This document shows, piece by piece, positions 52,963 through 61,937 of a stretch of DNA of 64,000 nucleotides. How positions within the stretch are numbered: position 1 is the first letter of the stretch; every line of letters begins with the position of its first letter. A model generated the notes under the pieces. It did not search any database, had not been told where the DNA came from, and worked only from the letters and a program-made list of their open reading frames with translations. The position numbers and the translations under genes were made by a program. Origin of the DNA: an uncultured Bacteroidales bacterium (GTDB lineage: Bacteria > Bacteroidota > Bacteroidia > Bacteroidales > Bacteroidaceae); contig CACYZY010000002.1 in assembly GCA_902779085.1 (NCBI GenBank), positions 124,001 to 188,000 of the forward strand, in the 5' to 3' direction.

Positions 52963-55059
52963 TTACTTGAATCTTGATGTATCCACTGCTTCCCTACTCT
53001 TTTCCTTATACCCTCCAAAGGTATATTTGAAGGAGATACCTAACTGGCGATAGCAGGAATAGGAGTTCTTGATCCATTGGCCAGCATAGTCGATACGAGG
53101 ACTGATCATTGACGTCTGCAAGAGATCAGACGCAAAGAGATTTAATGTAGCACGGTCTTTCAGGAACTTGTATCTTAGCACAAACTCCAAGTTTCCAGAT
53201 CCAGGCAAATCGTAAGTGCCTTGAGTAGCCTTAGTTCGGAGATAGCCGTTCACGCTCAATGAGATATCAGGTTTCTTGCTGAAAGTGATGGTATTACGCA
53301 GGTTAAACATACCATATACTATCTCTCGATCGAAAGGAATATCGTAAAAATCACTGTCCTTCTCTCTTGTCCAAACCCCTATCAAGGTGGCTCTCGAATC
53401 GAGCCATTTACCCACTTTGAATGGGATAGATGCCTGAATGCCAATCTGCTGACGGAAATCGAAGTTCAGGAAGCGATACTCCGATACCAAACGGTCTTTG
53501 TGCTGATAGAGCGTCTGGGTGAAATAATCATCCGTATAGTTGTACCACATCGAGAAGGTGTATTTGTTGCGTAGGATATAGTTTAACGTAACCTGATAAT
53601 CGCTTCGGGGCTTCAAGTCAGGATTACCAGTAACCTCACCATAACCGCCAGAGTTATAAGCGGTAAAAGCAGAAACCGACCAATAGTCAGGATAGCCTTT
53701 GTCGCTACTGAAACTCAGTTGGAAGGTATGTCCGTCAGCAGGCAACCAAGTGAGGTTCAAGTTGGGGTAGAAATCCCATTGACTCCAAACTTTACTCTTG
53801 TAATATTCAGCAGCTAATGAGAAATCTACCATCAACTTAGAACTAAAATTGTGGTTGAAGCCACCATATATATTGAGTATGTGCTCCCTTTGTCTAACCG
53901 TCATATCATCAGGCAAATCACTACTTTCCTCCTTCGTCTTGGTGTAATACTGATAACTGTTGTCGAGCGTATTGGTATAAATTACGCCATAGTTGATGCC
54001 CCAATCATTCTTCAACTTATGTTCCTGGCTCAGAAAGCCTTTGCACTTATTGATCTTCTGATCGTTGTGAATCAAGAAATCCAACTGATTGTCAGGCAAT
54101 TTACTATCCAGCCTTTGAATAGAAGGCGACTTATAGTATGTAAATTCCAAGCCTGCCCTCAAGCCAAAAGGAGTCTTGTAATCCAGACGACCATTGTGAA
54201 GATAATCCTTGTTGTCAGACCTGGAAGATGCAGAAAGCCACCCTTGAATGTCAGAAATGCTGTGTGTAGGTCCGAAACTTCCATTATACACCAGACTCAA
54301 CTGGTGGTCTTTGGCGATATCATAATCCACCCCTACCCTGAAATTATGCGTATGGCTCCTGCTATGATATTCGCTATGTGTCAAGATCTCATGTAAAGAG
54401 CCGTCATTCAACGTATGACGCGACTCAACATCAGCTGTACTGAAGTTCTTCCAATGGTGATGCGAATAAAGGAAATCAGCAGAAATCTTACCCTTGTTTG
54501 CCAAAAGGCTCACTCGCTCTTGGTACTCATTTTTAGACTCATGAGTGTATTGTCCGAACAATTCACCTTGCACAGATCCTTTTTCATCCTTATCATGATT
54601 GAGCATGATGTTAATCATCGCCCCTCTTATCTGGTATCTGGCTGGAGCATTATACATCACTTCCGCATTCTTGATTCTGCTGGCAGGCAGGCTTTTGAGC
54701 AACGCCATCAATTGTGCTGTACTCATGGTGGTTACCTTTCCATCCAACACTATCGTTACTCCGTTTCCAGCCAAAGTGATGCCTCCGTTCATCTCACTGA
54801 CGCCAGGCAGTTCCTTCAAGGCTTCATAGATATTCTCCACAGGCTTCTCTTGAATCATGCGGGGAAGGTCATATACCAATTTGCCAGATTCCGCCTTCAC
54901 CAAAGGCCTTTCGCCCTTTACCATTACCTCTGGCAGACTTTGGAATATACTGTCTATCATCCCATCGTTGGAAACGCTGATGGAATCGGTCTTTGCTTCT
55001 TGTGCATTCACTACAATAGAAAAAGCTAATACTACTATTAAAAATGGAAATCTTTTCAT
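52963..55059 (-). CDS. TonB-dependent receptor-like outer membrane protein (OMP_b-brl family)
   Basis: This 698-residue protein has a signal peptide (MKRFPFLIVVLAFSIVVNAQ), a plug domain (about 40-150, with LPEVMVKGERPLVK, ENIYEALKELPGVSEMNGG and IVLDGKV), and a C-terminal barrel of the outer-membrane beta-barrel family. The usual N-terminal carboxypeptidase-like domain is missing, and no SusD partner is nearby. The barrel ends GISFKYTFGGYKEKSREAVD, so a short tail follows the last strand. It is divergent from a two-component pair, an arrangement I know from other Bacteroidales, so regulation by that pair is likely. Confidence 0.88.
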   Translation of the reverse strand: MKRFPFLIVVLAFSIVVNAQEAKTDSISVSNDGMIDSIFQSLPEVMVKGERPLVKAESGKLVYDLPRMIQEKPVENIYEALKELPGVSEMNGGITLAGNGVTIVLDGKVTTMSTAQLMALLKSLPASRIKNAEVMYNAPARYQIRGAMINIMLNHDKDEKGSVQGELFGQYTHESKNEYQERVSLLANKGKISADFLYSHHHWKNFSTADVESRHTLNDGSLHEILTHSEYHSRSHTHNFRVGVDYDIAKDHQLSLVYNGSFGPTHSISDIQGWLSASSRSDNKDYLHNGRLDYKTPFGLRAGLEFTYYKSPSIQRLDSKLPDNQLDFLIHNDQKINKCKGFLSQEHKLKNDWGINYGVIYTNTLDNSYQYYTKTKEESSDLPDDMTVRQREHILNIYGGFNHNFSSKLMVDFSLAAEYYKSKVWSQWDFYPNLNLTWLPADGHTFQLSFSSDKGYPDYWSVSAFTAYNSGGYGEVTGNPDLKPRSDYQVTLNYILRNKYTFSMWYNYTDDYFTQTLYQHKDRLVSEYRFLNFDFRQQIGIQASIPFKVGKWLDSRATLIGVWTREKDSDFYDIPFDREIVYGMFNLRNTITFSKKPDISLSVNGYLRTKATQGTYDLPGSGNLEFVLRYKFLKDRATLNLFASDLLQTSMISPRIDYAGQWIKNSYSCYRQLGISFKYTFGGYKEKSREAVDTSRFK

Positions 55060-55086
55060 GTTTATAAAATTATATTTTCAATGGTG

Positions 55087-55094
55087 CAAAGGTA
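55087..55094 (-). promoter_or_regulatory. -7 box of the TonB receptor gene
   Basis: On the minus strand TACCTTTG, 27 nt before the start at 55059. No exact TTTG is seen at -33. Confidence 0.55.
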
Positions 55095-55193
55095 TAGGGT
55101 AAAAACGGAAACATCGGTATCATCCGGCTTACCAAGTCTTAAGAGAAAACTTATCTAATCTTAACAAAAGAAACACCATATATATAAATGCCT

Positions 55194-55201
55194 TATCTTT
55201 G
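55194..55201 (+). promoter_or_regulatory. -7 box directly before the histidine kinase gene
   Basis: TATCTTTG ends 5 nt before the ATG at 55207. If used, the mRNA would start at or very near the start codon. No -33 TTTG is seen. Confidence 0.4.
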
Positions 55202-55206
55202 TCGGT

Positions 55207-56787
55207 ATGAAACTACCTTTGAAACAGATAACCATCCTTGTGATTGTGTCGCTTACCTGCATCTTTGCCTACCAAGTTTATTGGCTGGTAGGACTTTATA
55301 ACACCCAACTGAAAGATACTGAAATGCGTATCATGGATTGTATGGTAACAGCAGATATCCGTGAGATGATGGCTCGTGTAGATAGCCTTCAGCAAGGTGC
55401 TCAACATGGTACTGTAAGTGTATCAGCTGGTTATGAAACGGGTGGTACCACCATCATCAAAAGTGAGACAGGCAAGAAGACCTATATCATTGCCAATACA
55501 AACAATGATTCCGTCAGTATAGACTATCAATATACACCAGACAGAAGCAAGTCGGTTTTCACGATTGTGGGAGAATCCAACTCTAAAAATGAAATGCAAT
55601 CTGAATCTGATACCATTCTGCAGGATATCCAGAATTTCAGTGCCTATATACGGCGTGCCTTGCATAGTGGAGTTGATGAACTGGCTGAGGCAAATATCAT
55701 GTTATTCGACAGTCTGTTAAACGAACAACTTCGCCAATACGATCTTTATCAACCCCATAAGGTGGAGTTTGTGCAATACCTCGACAGTACGCTATTCTAC
55801 CATATAGATGCTGCTGTTAATAAGGCTTTACAGAAAGGAAAAGACACCATCAACCTGGAATATAAAGATACAGTTATTGTATCTTATTCTACCCCTGACT
55901 ATCAACCTTCTTCTAAAGACAAAGAATATGCTTATATTGCCGACATGCAGAAAATGGTGAAATATAAGGTAACAATGGAACGACCAGTTAGCAAAGTAAT
56001 CAAGCAAATGTCAGGCATTTTAACCACTTCTCTCGTCATTCTCCTCATCTTAATAATGACCTTTATTTATCTATTAAGGACACTATTCCGTATGCGTTCC
56101 TTAGATGAAATGAAGTCTGACTTTACCAATAACATCACTCATGAACTGAAGACACCTATAGCTGTGGCCTATGCAGCCAATGATGTGCTGCTAAATTTCA
56201 ACCAAGAACCTAATCCCCAAAAAACCAAGCATTACCTGAATATATGCAAGGAGCAATTGGAAAGACTGAGTGGAATGGTGGAACAGATTCTATCTATGAG
56301 TATGGAACGACGCAAGAACTTGACATTGAAGAAAGAGCATATTATCATTGGTGAAACAGTTGAGAAACTTATGGAGCAATATCTACTCAAAACAGAAAAA
56401 CCTTTGGATATCTCTTACGAGGAAAGTGAAGCAGGATTGACCGTATTTGCCGACCGTATTCATTTCTTCAACATGCTGAGTAACCTGATTGACAATGCTA
56501 TCAAATATTCTGAGGATAGAGCTGTTGTCAGGATAAAAGCTACTCAACTCAATCAAACCAAAAACATTTCAGTTTCTGATCAGGGCATTGGTATCGCACC
56601 AGATAAGCAACCTTTGGTATTTGAGCGCTTCTATCGTGTACCTCATGGCAATCTACATGATGTGAAAGGCTATGGCTTGGGACTCTTCTATGTGAAGAGC
56701 CTAATGGAAAAACATGGTGGAAATGTAAATTTGCAAAGTATTGAGGGAAAAGGAAGTACATTCACATTAACATTCACAGAATCATGA
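55207..56787 (+). CDS. Sensor histidine kinase (RprX-type)
   Basis: This 526-residue inner-membrane kinase has an N-terminal helix (about 7-25), a periplasmic sensor region (about 30-270), and a second helix (TTSLVILLILIMTFIYLL, about 276-293) that leads directly into the kinase part without a HAMP domain. The phospho-accepting His is in NNITHELKTPIAVAYAAN near residue 315. ATP-binding boxes are NLIDNAIKYSED (N), DQGIGIAP (G1), FERFYRV (F) and GYGLGLFYVKS (G2). It overlaps the response regulator gene by 4 nt. The layout matches Bacteroides RprX but orthology is not shown. Confidence 0.92.
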   Translation: MKLPLKQITILVIVSLTCIFAYQVYWLVGLYNTQLKDTEMRIMDCMVTADIREMMARVDSLQQGAQHGTVSVSAGYETGGTTIIKSETGKKTYIIANTNNDSVSIDYQYTPDRSKSVFTIVGESNSKNEMQSESDTILQDIQNFSAYIRRALHSGVDELAEANIMLFDSLLNEQLRQYDLYQPHKVEFVQYLDSTLFYHIDAAVNKALQKGKDTINLEYKDTVIVSYSTPDYQPSSKDKEYAYIADMQKMVKYKVTMERPVSKVIKQMSGILTTSLVILLILIMTFIYLLRTLFRMRSLDEMKSDFTNNITHELKTPIAVAYAANDVLLNFNQEPNPQKTKHYLNICKEQLERLSGMVEQILSMSMERRKNLTLKKEHIIIGETVEKLMEQYLLKTEKPLDISYEESEAGLTVFADRIHFFNMLSNLIDNAIKYSEDRAVVRIKATQLNQTKNISVSDQGIGIAPDKQPLVFERFYRVPHGNLHDVKGYGLGLFYVKSLMEKHGGNVNLQSIEGKGSTFTLTFTES

Positions 56788-57476
56788 ACGAGATAAAAGT
56801 ATTGTTGGCTGAAGATGAGCAAACCCTTGCCCTCATTATCAAAGATACCTTAGAAGCGCAAGGATTCATCATTGAAACCGCCAAGAATGGTGAGGAAGGT
56901 TTGCAAAAGTTCTTTATGGAAAAGCCTGATGTACTGGTGGCTGATGTGATGATGCCAAAAATGGATGGTTTTGAAATGGTGAAGCGCATTCGTCTGTCTG
57001 ACAAGCATACACCTGTTCTTTTCCTCACAGCTCGTTCTGCCATCAATGATGTAGTGGAAGGTTTTGAATTAGGTGCCAATGACTACCTGAAGAAGCCTTT
57101 CGGCATGCAAGAACTGATTGTACGCATCAAGGCTCTGACAGGCAGATTAATGATGCAAACTGAAGAAAAGGAAAAGAAAACCGATTGGATAGAAATTGGT
57201 CAATATCGCTTCAACCCTACCCTACAGCGTTTGGAATATGCAGGAATTGAAACGGAAATGTCTCATCGAGAGAGTGAAATCCTCCGACGTTTATGTGAGA
57301 ATCGCAATCAAGTGGTGAATACCCAGAATATCCTCTTGGAACTCTGGGGTGACGACAGTTTCTTCAATAACAAAAGTCTGCATGTCTTTATCACTAAACT
57401 TCGTCATAAGCTTTCTAAAGACTCACAGATTCGCATTGTCAACGTCAGAGGAATCGGCTATAAACTGATTGATTAA
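56784..57476 (+). CDS. OmpR-family response regulator
   Basis: This 230-residue regulator has a receiver domain (1-120) with acidic AEDE near residue 9, the phospho-accepting Asp in VLVADVMMPKMDGF near 52, the Thr region FLTARS, and Lys in LKKPFGMQEL. The C-terminal winged helix (about 135-228) includes LTHRE-like MSHRESEILRRLCENRNQVV and SLHVFITKLRHKLSKD. It is translationally coupled to the kinase. The divergent TonB receptor gene is the obvious candidate target. Confidence 0.95.
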   Translation: MNEIKVLLAEDEQTLALIIKDTLEAQGFIIETAKNGEEGLQKFFMEKPDVLVADVMMPKMDGFEMVKRIRLSDKHTPVLFLTARSAINDVVEGFELGANDYLKKPFGMQELIVRIKALTGRLMMQTEEKEKKTDWIEIGQYRFNPTLQRLEYAGIETEMSHRESEILRRLCENRNQVVNTQNILLELWGDDSFFNNKSLHVFITKLRHKLSKDSQIRIVNVRGIGYKLID

Positions 57477-57478
57477 TT

Positions 57479-58552
57479 TTATTTCTCTATCACCATATCG
57501 AACTGATCGAAAGGAGCAGTACGATGAGCCAAGTGCTTTGTGGTAGGAGAAATGCCAAATAAAGGAGAATAGGTATTAACCTTGATGGTTTTACCATCAG
57601 GCAAGAACTCCAGGATGCGAAGCCATCCATCACCACCATTGCCTTCCCATCCTCCGCCTAAGATTTGCACATTGAACATCATCTGATGAACAGTCTTACC
57701 AACTGAATTGGCATCAGCACGATAGGCCACAGAATCTTCAAAATCACCTGGAACACCTGTGTGCCCACAAAGTACCAGACGGATATTCTTGCAAGGATAG
57801 ATTAACTTGTCCCAAATCTCCTGACCATAATTGCGAGGTTGAATCTTGTAATTCTCGTTGCTTGTACGATTAGCAGTACGCTCACGCAAGAAAGAATGGG
57901 TAATGAAAATAACTGTATGGTCTTTATATTGTTCACTATCTGCCAAACCTTTTGCCCAAGTCAGCACTTCATCGCGAGGAGCCCATTCTGCAGCAATTAC
58001 CAAAATCTTGCCCCAATGTTCATCATCAAACTCATAAGCAGCATTTTCCAAAGAAACTTTACCCTCACGATTAGGAAAAGCAGCGACCACACAATCCAAC
58101 CATTTGGAATTTCTTTCAATGGGAAAATATTCAGGAAAATGTGTAAAACCTTCATCACCACGCACATATCCATATTCATGATTACCTGTTGCAATGATAT
58201 AAGGCACTTTATTGTCCAAACGGGCCATACAATGAGAAGCCCATTCCCACATTTGGCGACTGGTTTGATTCAACATCTTACGATTACGAACTATATTCTC
58301 ATTCTGCTCTACTATATCACCAGTAACCAATACAGCCTTGATATTCAAGTTATCAATGTTATCGGCACACCAAACAGTAGTGAGTTCATATAGAGGTTGA
58401 TTGATATCATACTTGGTATAACCCTGAGGGTCACCTAACAGTATCATAGAAAAAGAATTAGGGTTAGAAAGATGTTGCTGATCTGCTCTATCTTGTGCTT
58501 TAACCATCAAGCACACAAAACACAAAGCCAAAAAGATTCTTGTTTTCATCAT
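57479..58552 (-). CDS. Exported calcineurin-like metallophosphoesterase
   Basis: This 357-residue protein has a signal peptide (MMKTRIFLALCFVCLMVKAQ) and the metallophosphoesterase motifs LLGDPQGYTKYD near residue 39, VTGDIVEQNEN near 83, ATGNHEYGYV near 121, IFITHSFLRERT near 207 and CGHTGVPGDF near 251. The substrate is unknown. It is 18 nt downstream of the SpoU methyltransferase gene on the same strand, so the two are probably co-transcribed. Its 3' end is 2 nt from the convergent response regulator. Confidence 0.85.
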   Translation of the reverse strand: MMKTRIFLALCFVCLMVKAQDRADQQHLSNPNSFSMILLGDPQGYTKYDINQPLYELTTVWCADNIDNLNIKAVLVTGDIVEQNENIVRNRKMLNQTSRQMWEWASHCMARLDNKVPYIIATGNHEYGYVRGDEGFTHFPEYFPIERNSKWLDCVVAAFPNREGKVSLENAAYEFDDEHWGKILVIAAEWAPRDEVLTWAKGLADSEQYKDHTVIFITHSFLRERTANRTSNENYKIQPRNYGQEIWDKLIYPCKNIRLVLCGHTGVPGDFEDSVAYRADANSVGKTVHQMMFNVQILGGGWEGNGGDGWLRILEFLPDGKTIKVNTYSPLFGISPTTKHLAHRTAPFDQFDMVIEK

Positions 58553-58570
58553 ATCATAGATTTAAGGTTA

Positions 58571-59098
58571 TTATCTTAGTTTCTTGAACAAATCCCAAAT
58601 TACAATGCCAGTAGTAACACTAACATTCAGAGAATGTTTGGTACCGTATTGTGGTATTTCAATACATCCATCACTCATATCCACCACCTCTTGCTGAACT
58701 CCTTTTACTTCATGACCCATTACAATAGCATATTTTTTAGATTTATCCAATTGTAGGTCTTGTAACATTGTACTACCTTCAGCTTGCTCTACTGAATAAA
58801 CTATATAATTCTGTTCATGTAATGCTTTCACTGCATCACGTGTATCTTTAAAGTATTGCCAATCAACTGTGAACTCTGCTCCCAATGCTGTTTTATGTAA
58901 TTCAACCTGAGGTGGTTGTGCTGTAATGCCACAAAGATAAATACTCTCAATACGAAAAGCATCACAAGTACGAAATACACTACCTACATTATAGACACTT
59001 CGTACATTATCAAGAACCACTACTAAAGGTATTTTTTTAGCTTCCTTAAACTCTTCAACACTTATTCTATTCAGTTCTGTAACCTTGAGTTTACGCAT
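58571..59098 (-). CDS. SpoU/TrmH-family RNA 2'-O-methyltransferase
   Basis: This 175-residue SPOUT-fold enzyme has motif 1 VVLDNVRSVYNVGSVFRTCDAF near residue 27, motif 2 KKYAIVMGHEVKGVQQEVVD near 118, and motif 3 CIEIPQYGTKHSLNVSVTTGIVIWDLF near 141. These are the knot-forming SAM-binding elements. It lacks the N-terminal RNA-binding domain of RlmB, so the target may be tRNA. The start at 59098 (MRKLKVTELNR) was chosen over 59155 because the longer frame crosses the promoter box. Confidence 0.92.
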   Translation of the reverse strand: MRKLKVTELNRISVEEFKEAKKIPLVVVLDNVRSVYNVGSVFRTCDAFRIESIYLCGITAQPPQVELHKTALGAEFTVDWQYFKDTRDAVKALHEQNYIVYSVEQAEGSTMLQDLQLDKSKKYAIVMGHEVKGVQQEVVDMSDGCIEIPQYGTKHSLNVSVTTGIVIWDLFKKLR

Positions 59099-59132
59099 AA
59101 CAACACCTTTTTTTGCTATCTGTATTATGTTA

Positions 59133-59140
59133 CAAAGGTA
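59133..59140 (-). promoter_or_regulatory. -7 box of the methyltransferase gene
   Basis: On the minus strand TACCTTTG, 34 nt before the start at 59098. Confidence 0.55.
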
Positions 59141-59160
59141 GTATATTTTGTTCACAATGC

Positions 59161-59419
59161 TGTTGATAATTGTTGAAAACTTGTGAAGAAAAAAATGAAG
59201 AAAGGTATTGTATTATTCAAAGAAAACACTATACGGACCTGATTGTAATACCTCCAAATAAAATAATTATTATTTTTTCTTCTTTTATCAACATCGTTTT
59301 TCAACCATTTTTAGCATAGAGTATTCAATAAAGTTATTACCTTTGCCTATGAAAAACAGAAGGTTGGATATATGCAAGAAAAAGTTATCAACATTTTCAA
59401 CTGACTATAATCATCAACA
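59161..59419. other. AT-rich intergenic region with DnaA-box-like 9-mers
   Basis: Between two divergent genes there are three TTATCAACA copies (59161-59169 inverted, 59285-59293, 59385-59393), three TTTTCAAC-type 9-mers (59171-59179 inverted, 59298-59306, 59394-59402), and TCATCAACA (59411-59419). They occur as adjacent pairs of the two types. They resemble weak DnaA boxes (consensus TTATnCACA), so an origin or DnaA-controlled region is possible. No dnaA gene is in the window. Confidence 0.4.
59338..59345 (+). promoter_or_regulatory. -7 box of nadA
   Basis: TACCTTTG, 112 nt before the nadA ATG, giving a leader of about 105 nt that contains two DnaA-box-like 9-mer pairs. Confidence 0.5.
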
Positions 59420-59457
59420 AAAAGATTTATTTCAATAAAACAAAAAATAAAATAATA

Positions 59458-60405
59458 ATGATAGTTATGGATTATCTGGTAGAAAAAATCGAGCAACTGA
59501 AGGAAGAAAAAAATGCTGTTATTATGGCACATTACTATCAAACAAGTGATATACAAGATATTGCTGATTATGTTGGTGATAGTTTGGCTTTAGCTCAGCA
59601 AGCTGCAAAGACAGAAGCAGATATTATTGTGCTTTGTGGAGTGCATTTTATGGGTGAAACAGCTAAGATATTGTGTCCTGATAAGAAAGTATTGATACCA
59701 GATATTAATGCTGGATGTTCTTTAGCAGATAGTTGTCCAGCTGATGAATTTGGTAAGTTTGTTAAAGATCATCCTGGTTATACCGTTATATCTTATGTAA
59801 ATACTTCTGCTGCTGTAAAAGCATATACTGATGTGGTAGTAACTTCATCTAATGCTAAGCAAATAGTTGAGAGTTTTCCTCCAGAAGAGAAAATAATATT
59901 CGGACCTGACCATAACCTAGGTAATTATATTAATTCGATTACAGGACGAAATATGTTGCTTTGGGATGGTGCTTGTCATGTACATGCTAAATTCTCTGTA
60001 GAAAAGATTCTCGATTTGAAAAAAGTTTATCCTCAAGCTAAAATCTTGGCACATCCTGAATGTAAGGGTGCAGTGTTGAAATTAGCTGATTTTGTGGGTT
60101 CTACTGCTGCTATTTTGAAATATGCTAAAAATAATGAATCAAAAGAATTCATTATAGCTACTGAATCAGGTATTTTGCATAAAATGCAATTGGCTTGTCC
60201 TCAGAAAGTATTTATTCCTGCTCCACCAGAAGACAGTACTTGTGCTTGTAATGAATGTAATTTTATGCGAATGAATACAATGGAGAAACTATATCAATGT
60301 TTATTGAATGAAACTCCTGAAATTCATGTAGATAAAAAAATCGCTGAAAAAGCTATTAAGCCAATTCAGCGAATGTTGGAAATATCTGCCAAATTAGGAT
60401 TGTAA
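59458..60405 (+). CDS. nadA: Quinolinate synthase A
   Basis: NadA condenses iminoaspartate with dihydroxyacetone phosphate to quinolinate, using a [4Fe-4S] cluster, in de novo NAD synthesis. The 315-residue protein shows [20 protein letters not shown] at the start and the three cluster cysteines in [15 protein letters not shown] near residue 64, [10 protein letters not shown] near 177, and [13 protein letters not shown] near 261-264. The start may be ATG 59458 or ATG 59467. Codon use is markedly richer in A/T-ending codons than in the genes of the left half. No nadB or nadC is in view. It overlaps convergent rdgB by 12 nt. Confidence 0.95.
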   Translation: MIVMDYLVEKIEQLKEEKNAVIMAHYYQTSDIQDIADYVGDSLALAQQAAKTEADIIVLCGVHFMGETAKILCPDKKVLIPDINAGCSLADSCPADEFGKFVKDHPGYTVISYVNTSAAVKAYTDVVVTSSNAKQIVESFPPEEKIIFGPDHNLGNYINSITGRNMLLWDGACHVHAKFSVEKILDLKKVYPQAKILAHPECKGAVLKLADFVGSTAAILKYAKNNESKEFIIATESGILHKMQLACPQKVFIPAPPEDSTCACNECNFMRMNTMEKLYQCLLNETPEIHVDKKIAEKAIKPIQRMLEISAKLGL

Positions 60406-60984
60406 AAAGGCAACTAATTTTTTGATAGCACGTGCTCGGTGACTGATACTGTTTTTCACACCTTCACCAAGTTCAGCAAATGTTTTAACATATCCTTTTG
60501 GCATGAAAATAGGATCATATCCAAACCCAGAGGAACCTCGTTCTTCTGGGTTAATTGTTCCTTCAACAATACCTTCGAAAAGGTGTTCTTTTCCGTCTTG
60601 AATCAAACATATGATGGTACGGAATTGTGCCTTTCTATTATCCTTATCTTTTAATTCACGTAATAAACGGTTCATATTGGCTTTGGAGTTGTGTGGTTCA
60701 CCCGTACCTTCTAATGCAGCAAAGCGAGCTGAATAAACTCCTGGAGCACCTCCTAAAGCTTCTACCTCTAATCCTGAATCGTCAGCAAAACAATCTACGT
60801 GATAATGATCATAGATGTATTGTGCTTTCTGACGTGCATTATCTTCTAAGTTATCAGCTGTTTCTGGTATATCATCGAAACAATTAATATCTTTCAAACT
60901 CAATACTTGATACGTATCTTTTAAGATAGCTCGTACTTCAGTGAGTTTATGTTCGTTGTTGGTGGCAAATACAAGTTGTTTCAT
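60394..60984 (-). CDS. rdgB: XTP/dITP diphosphatase (RdgB/HAM1 family)
   Basis: RdgB hydrolyses non-canonical purine triphosphates such as dITP and XTP to the monophosphates, keeping them out of DNA. The 196-residue product starts [18 protein letters not shown] (substrate-binding SNNxxK-like motif), with [19 protein letters not shown] near residue 64 (metal-binding Asp), [10 protein letters not shown] near 151 and [10 protein letters not shown] near the end. It overlaps the yitT stop by 4 nt (ATGA), showing translational coupling in the leuS-yitT-rdgB operon. Confidence 0.96.
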   Translation of the reverse strand: MKQLVFATNNEHKLTEVRAILKDTYQVLSLKDINCFDDIPETADNLEDNARQKAQYIYDHYHVDCFADDSGLEVEALGGAPGVYSARFAALEGTGEPHNSKANMNRLLRELKDKDNRKAQFRTIICLIQDGKEHLFEGIVEGTINPEERGSSGFGYDPIFMPKGYVKTFAELGEGVKNSISHRARAIKKLVAFLQS

Positions 60985-61937
60985 GCTTTTTTACGGTCTA
61001 AAACTTCCTCTATTGCTTTTTCTTCTTTTTTATTGACTTTTACCTTTAGTTTGTCAAAGCCTTCACCAAAGACACCAATGACAGCACTTTGTGAAATAAA
61101 AGCATTACTGTCAATACTCTTGACTAATCGGAATATCTCTACAGACTGACGTTTAGAAGCTAACACGAACAATACTTTAACTCCATTTTTGGAATACCAA
61201 CCCGTACCATCGAAAACAGTAACGCCTCTATGTGTTTTCTTGTTGATAACATCTGCAATCTTATCATATTCTTTTGAGAAAATAAAGAATTGTACGGATT
61301 GACGGGCACTGTTTACTACATAGTCAAGAACATACCCAATAATAAACAAGGTAACGAAACCAAAAATTACCCTACGAAAATCATAGAATACAAAATAGCA
61401 GGAACTGATGATGATTACATCACACAACTGAATCATGCGTCCCAATGATATGTCTCTGTATTTATTGACAATAGCAGCAATGATATCAGTACCACCAGTA
61501 CTACCGTTAACATTGAACACAATGCCCAAACCAAAACCACAAAGAACGGAACCAATGATACAAGCCATAAACTCTTGTCCTTCACCTAATACCAATGGTG
61601 GAATACCATCTTCACCATTGATTATTTTCTGAAACCACCATAAAAGAAAAGTCAGCAATAGGATGCTATAGCTTGTTTTGATACAGAATCTGAGGCCTAA
61701 TAGCTTGAAAGCAAACACCATCAGTACGGCATTCACAATGAAATAAGTGGATTGAATAGGGAAACCAGTAGCATAGTAAATAATAGCACCAATACCAGTG
61801 GTTCCACCTGTAGTTATCTGGTAGGGCAACAAAAAAGTTGCCCATGCAGCTGCATAGCTTATCAGACCTATTGTGATAAAGAAATAATCCTTTATAGTAT
61901 GATAAACCTCTAACTTAGTAGGTTTTTTCAGTATCAT
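60981..61937 (-). CDS. YitT-family membrane protein (DUF161 and DUF2179)
   Basis: This 318-residue inner-membrane protein has about five helices in its first 210 residues, with [20 protein letters not shown] near residue 38 and [20 protein letters not shown] near 150, the repeated glycine-rich signatures of the family. A cytoplasmic DUF2179 domain (about 225-300) follows. The function is not established. The start at 61937 ([15 protein letters not shown]) gives a 4-nt ATGA overlap with the leuS stop; the longer frame would run inside leuS. Confidence 0.9.
   Translation of the reverse strand: MILKKPTKLEVYHTIKDYFFITIGLISYAAAWATFLLPYQITTGGTTGIGAIIYYATGFPIQSTYFIVNAVLMVFAFKLLGLRFCIKTSYSILLLTFLLWWFQKIINGEDGIPPLVLGEGQEFMACIIGSVLCGFGLGIVFNVNGSTGGTDIIAAIVNKYRDISLGRMIQLCDVIIISSCYFVFYDFRRVIFGFVTLFIIGYVLDYVVNSARQSVQFFIFSKEYDKIADVINKKTHRGVTVFDGTGWYSKNGVKVLFVLASKRQSVEIFRLVKSIDSNAFISQSAVIGVFGEGFDKLKVKVNKKEEKAIEEVLDRKKA

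Noticed and set aside
53851..55029. Two long plus-strand frames (181 and 204 residues)
   Set aside because: Both are antisense to the TonB receptor gene, whose plug and barrel sequence is clearly coding.
59349..59438. A 29-codon upstream frame before nadA (MKNRRLDICKK)
   Set aside because: Its ATG lies at or before the expected transcription start from the TACCTTTG box, and the frame has no recognised feature.
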